Positions 6,117 to 11,251 of a DNA stretch of 11,251 nt are shown here, in pieces. A program made the translations under genes and the position numbers. Every line of letters begins with the position of its first letter. Position 1 is the stretch's first letter. The notes under the pieces were generated by a model. The model ran no database searches and was not told the DNA's origin. It saw only the letters and a program-made list of their open reading frames with translations. The stretch covers positions 1-11,251 of the forward strand of contig JBPOIF010000017.1 in the NCBI GenBank assembly GCA_052034745.1, in the 5' to 3' direction. This DNA comes from UBA4124 sp052034745 (lineage in GTDB: Bacteria; Patescibacteriota; Minisyncoccia; Phycocordibacterales; UBA9973).

Positions 6117-7391
6117 ATGTTGGACATAAAGTTCATCCGAGAGAACCCGGAGCTTATCAAAGAGGCTGCTCGCAAAAAGCATGTCTCGTTTGATGTCGAT
6201 GCGCTCCTTGTACTCGAGGAGAAGCGAAAAGAAGCACTGACCGCGTTTGAAACACTTCGAGCAGAGCAAAACAAGCTCTCTGATGAGATCCCAAAAGCAA
6301 CTGATGCTTCGCACAGACAAGCGCTCATTGATGCGCTCAAACCACTCAAAGAAAAAGTGGGCGAAGCAGAAGAGGTAGCAAAGGCAATCACCAAAGACTG
6401 GCAACTTTTGATGTTGCAGGTCCCAAACATTCCTGATATCTCAGTTCCTGAAGGGGATGACGATGCTGGCAATGTTGAAGTGAAAGTCTGGGGAGAAAAG
6501 CCGACGTTTTCATTTACACCGAAGGATCATATCGCCCTTATGGAGTCACTCGGTATGGTGGACTTTGTCAAAGGTGCAGAGGTCGCAGGATTTCGAGGAT
6601 ACTTTTTGAAAGGTGATGGAGCACTCCTTGAATTTGCACTCCATCAAATGGTCATCAATCACTTCCGTACCAAAAAGCCTGACTATGAGTTCATGATTGT
6701 TCCTTCACTTGTTCGTCGCGAGACACTCTTTGGAACAGGTTATCTTCCACAAGGGGAAGATGATCTCTATCGCACTCAAGATAGTGACTATCTCTCAGGA
6801 ACAGCCGAGGTTGCAACGATGAGTTACTTTGCGGATACCGTCCTTGATGCAAGCGTCTTCCCAAAGAAAGCAATCGCATTTTCTCCCGCATTTCGTCGTG
6901 AAGCAGGTAGTCACAGCAAAGACACCAAAGGGCTTTTCCGGGTGCATGAGTTTCGAAAGTTTGAACAGGTGATTCTCTGTGAAGCAAACCACGAGACTTC
7001 GGTGAAGCACCACGAAGAGCTCCTTGCAAACGCAGAAGAGATTTTGCAAGCGCTTGGTCTCCATTATCACGTGGTCGTTAACTGTGGAGGAGACCTCGGG
7101 CTCGGCCAAGTCAAAAAGTATGACATCGAAGCATGGGTTCCATCGCAGGATACATTTCGTGAGACGCACTCGTGTTCGTACTTTCATGATTTTCAATCAC
7201 GACGACTCAACATCAGATACAAAGATGCTGAAGGCAAACTCCGTTATGCGCACTCGCTCAACAATACCGCGCTCGCTATGCCTCGCATCTTGCAACATAT
7301 TGTTGAAAATTTTCAGCAAGAAGATGGGTCGATTGTTGTCCCTGAAGTATTGCGCCCGTATGTCGGCAAAGACGTCATTCGTCGCTCTTAA
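6117..7391 (+). CDS. serS: Seryl-tRNA synthetase
   Basis: SerS charges tRNA-Ser with serine using ATP. The N-terminal part (about 28-95) is a long charged helical hairpin, the tRNA-binding coiled coil of the family. The class II catalytic core follows, with the serine-binding TAE motif at 229-231, motif 2 around FRREAGS (259-265), and motif 3 in LNNTALAMPRIL (381-392), ending with the conserved EDGSIVVPEVLRPY region. At 424 residues it matches the usual bacterial length. The N-terminus MLDIKFIRENPE is canonical, which fixes the start. There is no Shine-Dalgarno sequence. It begins a cluster with ftsQ 6 bp downstream and dus 5 bp after that. Confidence 0.97.
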   Translation: MLDIKFIRENPELIKEAARKKHVSFDVDALLVLEEKRKEALTAFETLRAEQNKLSDEIPKATDASHRQALIDALKPLKEKVGEAEEVAKAITKDWQLLMLQVPNIPDISVPEGDDDAGNVEVKVWGEKPTFSFTPKDHIALMESLGMVDFVKGAEVAGFRGYFLKGDGALLEFALHQMVINHFRTKKPDYEFMIVPSLVRRETLFGTGYLPQGEDDLYRTQDSDYLSGTAEVATMSYFADTVLDASVFPKKAIAFSPAFRREAGSHSKDTKGLFRVHEFRKFEQVILCEANHETSVKHHEELLANAEEILQALGLHYHVVVNCGGDLGLGQVKKYDIEAWVPSQDTFRETHSCSYFHDFQSRRLNIRYKDAEGKLRYAHSLNNTALAMPRILQHIVENFQQEDGSIVVPEVLRPYVGKDVIRRS

Positions 7392-7397
7392 TACACT

Positions 7398-8231
7398 ATG
7401 TACGAACGAACGTACCATGCAAAGGTACTCACGCAACACGCTCCGGTAGAAAAGAAGCGTCGCAAGCGATTTCCTTGGAAGCGATTTTTTTGGTGGTGTG
7501 GTGCTTTTGTTTTTCTTGTTGGTATCGTTTTTTTGATTCGTCTTCGAGGACTCCAGGTCGCATCGGTTTCTGTTGTTGGAACAAATGTTGTCGATCCAGA
7601 GGAGATCTCAGCCGTCGTGTGGCAGAGACTCGAAGGAACATATCTGTCGATATTGCCGCGCACGAGCATGTTTCTCGTCCCGACACGTCGTGTTGAGTCT
7701 GTTGTTGCCCAGGCATTCCCTCGATTGTCATCGGTGCGCATCGATCGCAAAGGGGTGCGAGGTCTTGAAGTGAAAGTCTCAGAATACGAAGGGGAATATC
7801 TCTGGTGCGTCACGAATGACGAGTGTTATTTTATGACAAAGGAAGGGATCGTCTTTGCTCCCGCGCCGTTTTTCTCCGGAGATGCTTATAAAAAGATTTT
7901 TGTGGGGACTCAGTCATCACTTCCGTTTGAACCGATCACAAAGCCGATGATGGAGACATTGCTTTTGCTCCTCGAGAGGCTTCCGTTGCTTGGTATCGAA
8001 CCTATCGAATTTAAAGAAGAATCAGAGCATCAGCTTGAAGTAGTTTTTCTCCACCAAGGTCGTCCTGCGACGCTCATACTTGATCACACCCGCAACACTG
8101 AGGCGGTGCTTGAAGATCTGGCGACCGGGCTTGGGACAGAACCGCTCAAGGCGCGATTTCGTGACGCGGGACAAGTGCTCGAATATCTCGATGCGAGATT
8201 TGCCAACAAGGTAGTGTATAAGTTTAAATAG
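7398..8231 (+). CDS. ftsQ: Cell division protein FtsQ/DivIB, POTRA-containing
   Basis: FtsQ is a single-pass divisome protein that links early cytoplasmic and late periplasmic division components. This 277-residue protein has a short basic cytoplasmic tail (KKRRKRFPWKR around 19-29), one membrane helix at about 30-48, then the POTRA-type segment beginning LQVASVSVVGTNVVDPEEI at about 52. The order of tail, helix, POTRA and beta-rich domain is typical, although primary sequence conservation in the family is low. It sits 6 bp after serS with no ribosome binding site, so translation may be coupled. It is not next to mur genes, ftsA or ftsZ, where ftsQ is often found, so the name rests on architecture and the POTRA start. 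Confidence 0.8.
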   Translation: MYERTYHAKVLTQHAPVEKKRRKRFPWKRFFWWCGAFVFLVGIVFLIRLRGLQVASVSVVGTNVVDPEEISAVVWQRLEGTYLSILPRTSMFLVPTRRVESVVAQAFPRLSSVRIDRKGVRGLEVKVSEYEGEYLWCVTNDECYFMTKEGIVFAPAPFFSGDAYKKIFVGTQSSLPFEPITKPMMETLLLLLERLPLLGIEPIEFKEESEHQLEVVFLHQGRPATLILDHTRNTEAVLEDLATGLGTEPLKARFRDAGQVLEYLDARFANKVVYKFK

Positions 8232-8236
8232 TCTTC

Positions 8237-9313
8237 ATGTCATTTTGGACCGAACTTCGATCATCAAAGAAACCTTTCTTTTGTCTTGCGCCAATGGCGG
8301 ATGTCACCGACCCAGCATTTCGAGTACTCCTTACTCGCTATAAAAAGCCTGATGTGATGTGGACCGAATTTGTCTCGGCGAACGGACTCATGAGTCCCGG
8401 AAGAGAAATGCTCGTACGAGACCTTGCCTACAGTGAAGCTGAGCGTCCGATTGTCGCACAGCTCTTTTCTTCTGATCCGGAGAAAATGGAAGGTGCTGCA
8501 CAGCTTTGTGCTGAGCTTGGTTTTGATGGTATCGATATCAACATGGGGTGCCCTGATCGTACCATTGAAAAGCAGGGTGCGGGCGCAGCGATGATCCGTA
8601 CGCCAGAGGTCGCGGTAGAAATTATTGCAGCAGTAAAACGAGGAATCGCACGTGCAGGCAAAGATATTCCTGTATCGGTAAAGACGCGGGTGGGATACAA
8701 CAGTGTGCAGATCGACCACTGGATACCACTTTTGTTGGCGCAAGATATCGCCGCACTTACGGTGCATGCTCGCACACGCAAACAGCTCTCACAGACACCT
8801 GCGGATTGGTCACATATACGAGCAGTTGTTTCGCTTCGCGATCGGATTGCACCGCAGACTGTCATTATCGGCAACGGAGATGTCATATCGTACGCTGACG
8901 GCATCAAGAAAGCACAAGACAGCGGCGCAGATGGTGTGATGGTAGGGCGTGCGATGTTTGGTAATCCGTGGTTTTTTGATCAAGCGAGAGGGACGGTTGC
9001 AACACTCCCACGACGTCGCGCACGTCTTTTGCGAGCGTTGCCTTTTTTTGGAAAATGGTTTGAGACACGACGACGTGCCGCACAATCTACAACTCGTCCT
9101 ATCACTATTTCTGAGCGATTAGATGCGCTCGTAGAGCACACACAACTATTTGAAACAATGCTTGGGGATATCAAAAGTTTTGGAATTATGAAGAAGCACT
9201 ACAAGGCATACTGCACGGGGTTTCCTGGAGCAAAGGAACTCCGCATTCGTCTCATGGAAACAAAAAATGCTGCTGAGGTAGCAACGTTGGTACGCGAATT
9301 CGAAAACAATTGA
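8237..9313 (+). CDS. dus: tRNA-dihydrouridine synthase (Dus family) with a basic insertion
   Basis: Dus enzymes reduce uridines in the tRNA D-loop with FMN and NADPH. The TIM-barrel core shows APMADVTD (18-25), the catalytic cysteine in NMGCPD (Cys105), the FMN-contacting lysine in VKTRVG (Lys149), HARTR with His177, GNGD (212-215) and VGRAMFGNPW. A C-terminal helical domain with RKHY-like residues (KKHYKAYCTGFPG) follows and binds tRNA in the family. Length is 358, longer than the usual 310-340, mainly because of an arginine-rich insertion at about residues 251-279 between barrel and helical domain. It starts 5 bp after ftsQ. Its stop overlaps the -35 box of the next gene. The Dus subfamily cannot be decided from motifs alone. 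Confidence 0.93.
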   Translation: MSFWTELRSSKKPFFCLAPMADVTDPAFRVLLTRYKKPDVMWTEFVSANGLMSPGREMLVRDLAYSEAERPIVAQLFSSDPEKMEGAAQLCAELGFDGIDINMGCPDRTIEKQGAGAAMIRTPEVAVEIIAAVKRGIARAGKDIPVSVKTRVGYNSVQIDHWIPLLLAQDIAALTVHARTRKQLSQTPADWSHIRAVVSLRDRIAPQTVIIGNGDVISYADGIKKAQDSGADGVMVGRAMFGNPWFFDQARGTVATLPRRRARLLRALPFFGKWFETRRRAAQSTTRPITISERLDALVEHTQLFETMLGDIKSFGIMKKHYKAYCTGFPGAKELRIRLMETKNAAEVATLVREFENN

Positions 9314-9337
9314 CGACCTCCTTTTTTGTGATATAGT
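9310..9337 (+). promoter_or_regulatory. Promoter of the 159-aa unknown gene
   Basis: TTGACG (9310-9315) and TATAGT (9332-9337) are 16 bp apart. The -35 includes the dus TGA stop. Transcription would start near 9344, leaving a leader of about 12 nt with no Shine-Dalgarno sequence. Confidence 0.7.
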
Positions 9338-9355
9338 TTGCAAAACTTCTATTAA

Positions 9356-9835
9356 ATGAAAGATATTGTTTCTTTTTCAAATGCAGCTTTTGCTCCTATC
9401 ACTGCTCATTTGTTTTCGAAGTTTCCTGTTGATAAAGAACTGCATGAGAGTTACTTGTCAGCAATAGAATCGAAAAAGAATGATGCTCTGAAAGCGCTCT
9501 GTGCCCATCTCTATACACTCGCAGAGAAAAATCCTCTCACTGAAAAGTTGTTTAAAAGTCGTCCCTACAATGAACATGAGGATACCAGTCTCGCACTTTT
9601 TCTGGTTCGTTGGTCGGTAGATTTTGAGAGGTTTCGGTTTGTATCCATCCCGTTTGCCGTGTCTGCGGAAACTTTTCTGAAAAACACACACATCCACGGA
9701 GGAGAGGTGGAGCATGCAGTGGGAGAGTTCAATCGTGTTGCGTTGGGTGAGTTTGCGCTTCAGTTTGAGACAGTTGTGTCTGGCGCTGGGAAAAAAAGTT
9801 ACCACTTTACTCTTTTTTTTGAAGAGAAAGAGTAA
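9356..9835 (+). CDS. Protein of unknown function, 159 aa, in its own transcription unit
   Basis: I do not recognise this protein. It is soluble-looking, with no signal peptide or membrane segment. The first 95 or so residues look mainly helical (long charged stretches around 25-70); from about residue 97 it looks beta-rich, with alternating hydrophobic segments (RFRFVSIPFAV and ALQFETVVSG) and a final strand YHFTLFFEEKE. There is one cysteine and no evident catalytic motif. It has a promoter at 9310-9337 and an intrinsic terminator at 9842-9876, so it is expressed independently of both neighbours. The reading frame is clean and starts with ATG 12 nt after the predicted transcription start. 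Local base use is more T-rich than in the neighbours, which may mean recent acquisition or only low expression. Confidence 0.75.
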   Translation: MKDIVSFSNAAFAPITAHLFSKFPVDKELHESYLSAIESKKNDALKALCAHLYTLAEKNPLTEKLFKSRPYNEHEDTSLALFLVRWSVDFERFRFVSIPFAVSAETFLKNTHIHGGEVEHAVGEFNRVALGEFALQFETVVSGAGKKSYHFTLFFEEKE

Positions 9836-9841
9836 AGGGCT

Positions 9842-9876
9842 ATGAGGTCACTCCTGTGGGAGGGGCCTCATTTTTT
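9842..9876 (+). terminator. Intrinsic terminator after the 159-aa gene
   Basis: TGAGGTC (9843-9849) pairs with GGCCTCA (9864-9870) including one G-U pair. After an A/G mismatch, CTCC (9851-9854) pairs with GGAG (9859-9862) around a TGTG loop. Six T residues follow (9871-9876). It lies wholly between the 159-aa gene and dnaX. Confidence 0.88.
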
Positions 9877-9881
9877 GTTCA

Positions 9882-9890
9882 TGCTACAAT
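9882..9890 (+). promoter_or_regulatory. Extended -10 of dnaX, implying a leaderless mRNA
   Basis: TGCTACAAT (9882-9890) is an extended -10 with hexamer TACAAT (9885-9890). It ends 7 bp before the dnaX ATG at 9898, so the transcript would begin at or next to the start codon. No -35 is evident; the upstream position is taken by the terminator. Confidence 0.55.
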
Positions 9891-9897
9891 ACCTTTC

Positions 9898-10947
9898 ATG
9901 GCAGAACAGCTTGTCTACTATCGCAAATATCGTCCAATGGGATGGGGAGAGGTTATCGGGCAGGAGCATATCGTCTCTGCGCTTTCAAACTCTATTGCAC
10001 AAAAGACCTTTTCTCATGCGTATCTCTTCACCGGAAGTCGCGGGACAGGCAAGACGACACTTGCGCGTATCTTTGCACGCGAGCTCGGCACCGCACCAGA
10101 AGACATCATTGAGATAGATGCTGCTTCAAATCGAGGTGTTGAAGACATCGATACACTCCGTGCAGGAGTGCGCGTGCTTCCGTTTTCTTCGCCGTTCAAG
10201 GTGTACATCATCGACGAGGTGCACATGCTCTCAAACCACGCGTTCAATGCACTGCTCAAGACGCTCGAAGAGCCACCAGCACACGTGATCTTTGTCCTTG
10301 CAACAACAGAGCTCGACAAGGTACCAGAGACGATACTGTCTCGGTGCCAGACATTTTCATTTCGTAAACCAACCGAAAAGATTCTCACCGAACTTGTGCA
10401 TTCAGTTGCAAAAGAAGAGAAGCTCTCGATTGACGCGGAGAGTGCGACGCTCATTGCATTTCTCGGGGATGGGTCATTTCGAGATACGCTTGGGATGCTT
10501 CAAAAGGTTGCTTCTGCATCGACCGGACGCACGATCACTCGTGAGCTCGTCGAAAAGGTCACCGGCGCACCATCACTTTCGCTCATCAAAGATCTCTATA
10601 GTGCACTCATCGACAAAGACATTGCACAGGCATACGCCACACTCAGTCACGCAGAGGCGCACCATACCGATATGATGCTCCTTGCACAGCTTCTCCTTGA
10701 TACGATGCGTCTGTCTCTTATGTATCGCTATGCACCAACACTTCGTGACAAGATAGGAGAAGAGCATGGAGAAGAATACATCGAGATCGTACGACGTGGG
10801 GCGGTAGAAGGGGTGGAGGTCATCAGTTCTCGTGGTGTTGTCGCACTCATTACCGCGATTGAGCGTATCGCTTATGCAGCGGTGCCGACCCTTCCGCTCG
10901 AACTTGCCTTTATCGACATGCTTGGCGTTGAAGCTTCCGAAAAGTAG
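9898..10947 (+). CDS. dnaX: DNA polymerase III clamp-loader subunit DnaX, short and zinc-less
   Basis: DnaX is the ATPase of the clamp loader that places the sliding clamp on DNA. This AAA+ protein has a Walker A (GSRGTGKT, 46-53), Walker B (YIIDEVH around 103-109), sensor 1 region (LATTE, 134-138) and SRC motif (148-150). Between ARELG and EIDAASNRG the usual four-cysteine zinc module is absent; the only cysteine in the protein is Cys150 of SRC. The 349 residues end after the collar region, so the tau-type C-terminal domains that contact polymerase and helicase are missing, and I saw no slippery A-rich frameshift site. I chose the ATG at 9898 (MAEQLVYYRKYRP), the family's usual start. The open frame extends further upstream, but that sequence is terminator and promoter. 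Confidence 0.94.
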   Translation: MAEQLVYYRKYRPMGWGEVIGQEHIVSALSNSIAQKTFSHAYLFTGSRGTGKTTLARIFARELGTAPEDIIEIDAASNRGVEDIDTLRAGVRVLPFSSPFKVYIIDEVHMLSNHAFNALLKTLEEPPAHVIFVLATTELDKVPETILSRCQTFSFRKPTEKILTELVHSVAKEEKLSIDAESATLIAFLGDGSFRDTLGMLQKVASASTGRTITRELVEKVTGAPSLSLIKDLYSALIDKDIAQAYATLSHAEAHHTDMMLLAQLLLDTMRLSLMYRYAPTLRDKIGEEHGEEYIEIVRRGAVEGVEVISSRGVVALITAIERIAYAAVPTLPLELAFIDMLGVEASEK

Positions 10948-10954
10948 GGTTTTG

Positions 10955-10963
10955 TGTTATAAA
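10955..10963 (+). promoter_or_regulatory. Possible upstream promoter of the tRNA-Gln locus
   Basis: TGTTATAAA (10955-10963) has the form of an extended -10 (TGn followed by TATAAA), 8 bp after the dnaX stop. A transcript starting near 10970 would include the hairpin at 11000-11031 and the tRNA. No clear -35 is seen. Confidence 0.35.
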
Positions 10964-10988
10964 ATAGTGCACGAAAAATAGAGATATA

Positions 10989-10999
10989 TTGCCCGATCG
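10989..10999 (+). repeat. Direct copy of the tRNA-Gln 5' end
   Basis: TTGCCCGATCG at 10989-10999 is identical to 11056-11066, which covers the first ten bases of the tRNA-Gln gene plus one base before it. The copies are 67 bp apart and flank the hairpin at 11000-11031. The rest of the tRNA is not repeated, so this is a fragment, not a second gene. Confidence 0.8.
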
Positions 11000-11031
11000 C
11001 CTGCCTGCCATGCCTGCGCATGCAGGGCAGG
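11000..11031. repeat. GC-rich intergenic hairpin upstream of tRNA-Gln
   Basis: CCTGC (11000-11004) pairs with GCAGG (11027-11031), C11005 with G11026, TGC (11006-11008) with GCA (11022-11024), and ATGC (11010-11013) with GCAT (11018-11021) around a CTGC loop. This gives 13 pairs with single-base bulges. No T tract follows, so it is not an intrinsic terminator. It resembles a REP-like palindrome. It ends about 11 bp before the -10 box of the tRNA and would occupy its -35 region. Confidence 0.7.
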
Positions 11032-11042
11032 AGGTCAAAGTA

Positions 11043-11048
11043 TATAAT
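11043..11048 (+). promoter_or_regulatory. -10 element of tRNA-Gln
   Basis: TATAAT (11043-11048) is a perfect -10 hexamer ending 8 bp before the first tRNA base (11057). There is no recognisable -35, because the 3' arm of the hairpin at 11000-11031 lies there. Confidence 0.55.
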
Positions 11049-11056
11049 TTAATAAT

Positions 11057-11127
11057 TGCCCGATCGTCTAATGGTAGGACACATGGTTTTGGTCCATGGT
11101 ATTGAGGTTCGAGTCCTTGTCGGGCAG
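11057..11127 (+). tRNA. tRNA-Gln, anticodon TTG (UUG)
   Basis: The 71-nt gene folds into a complete cloverleaf. The acceptor strands TGCCCGA and TCGGGCA pair fully, and the discriminator is G. The D arm carries GTC/GAC with loop TAATGGTAG. The anticodon stem CATGG/CCATG closes the loop TTTTGGT, so the anticodon is TTG, reading CAA and, by wobble, CAG. The T arm has TGAGG/CCTTG around TTCGAGT. The 3' CCA is not encoded (GCAC follows), so it must be added by CCA-adding enzyme. The U1-A72 pair is typical of bacterial tRNA-Gln. Confidence 0.97.
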
Positions 11128-11131
11128 CACT

Positions 11132-11161
11132 AGAAAATCCGCACTTCTGTGCGGATTTTCT
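11132..11161 (+). terminator. Intrinsic terminator after tRNA-Gln, symmetric
   Basis: AGAAAATCCGCAC (11132-11144) pairs perfectly over 13 bp with GTGCGGATTTTCT (11149-11161) around loop TTCT. The GC core followed by TTTTCT acts as a terminator on the plus strand. The matching A-rich 5' arm makes it work equally on the minus strand, so it is probably bidirectional. Confidence 0.85.
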
Positions 11162-11169
11162 GCCCGACA

Positions 11170-11251
11170 GCATGACAACTGCTTGTCATGCGTAAGGACG
11201 AGAACGCCGGAAGTATGTTTTCTCAGCAGAGAAAACAACTGAGGCGGTGCC
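11170..11251. other. Highly structured sequence of unknown nature at the window end
   Basis: Two perfect hairpins lie here: GCATGACAA/TTGTCATGC (11170-11178 with 11183-11191, loop CTGC) and GTTTTCTC/GAGAAAAC (11217-11224 with 11229-11236, loop AGCA). The second is enclosed by CGCC/GGCG (11205-11208 with 11243-11246). An open frame from ATG 11188 runs off the end (starting MRKDENAG), but I recognise no protein in it. It could be the start of a structured RNA, of a leader, or of a mobile element end. Confidence 0.4.

Noticed and set aside
9856..9897. Upstream extension of dnaX by 14 codons
   Set aside because: These codons lie in the terminator hairpin and -10 box, and the family's N-terminus begins at the ATG at 9898.
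9898..10947. Programmed frameshift in dnaX producing tau and gamma forms
   Set aside because: No A-rich slippery heptamer with a downstream stem was seen, and no downstream frame could extend the protein.
10910..11173. 87-codon minus-strand open frame (and an overlapping longer frame from the window end) across the tRNA-Gln locus
   Set aside because: It reads antisense through a complete tRNA gene, its terminator and a palindrome. Such frames are a common false prediction over tRNA loci.
1..11251. CRISPR array, transposase, phage gene, toxin-antitoxin pair or parS site
   Set aside because: No regular direct repeats with spacers, no matching protein motifs and no TGTTTCACGTGAAACA-like 16-mer were found on either strand.

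Overview
The window looks like an ordinary chromosomal segment from a reduced-genome bacterium, most likely the Patescibacteria/CPR (Parcubacteria-like). I base this on tightly packed genes, a very short DnaX without the usual zinc module, a Rel without its C-terminal regulatory domains, an almost complete lack of Shine-Dalgarno sequences, and GC-rich intergenic hairpins. The assignment is an inference: no rRNA or other decisive marker is present. The standard code is used, with TAA, TAG and TGA all acting as stops.

Layout. Positions 1-23 are the 5' end of a tRNA-Leu on the minus strand that leaves the window. Positions 24-419 hold no recognised gene, but carry a strong plus-strand promoter (92-119) and a perfect intrinsic terminator (358-389). 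Between them lies either an unidentified RNA or untranslated sequence; a doubtful 88-codon frame lies antisense to it. parB (420-1394, +) converges on a minus-strand cluster dprA-topA-rel (6055 down to 1398), with 3 bp between the parB and rel stops. A divergent promoter region (6056-6116) separates dprA from the plus-strand cluster serS-ftsQ-dus (6117-9313), whose genes are 5-6 bp apart. Next come a 159-aa protein of unknown function with its own promoter and terminator (9310-9876), dnaX (9898-10947), a hairpin-rich spacer, tRNA-Gln(UUG) (11057-11127) with a terminator, and a strongly structured, unidentified tail to the end.

The genes serve core functions: chromosome segregation (ParB), supercoiling (TopA), clamp loading (DnaX), protection of incoming single-stranded DNA (DprA), starvation signalling (Rel), seryl-tRNA charging (SerS), tRNA dihydrouridine formation (Dus) and division (FtsQ).

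I found no clear new defence or mobile system. The most interesting points are the apparent leaderless organisation (-10 boxes about 6-8 bp before start codons), the zinc-less DnaX, the unidentified transcription unit upstream of parB, the isolated 159-aa gene, and the tRNA-Gln locus, where copies of the tRNA ends flank hairpins.
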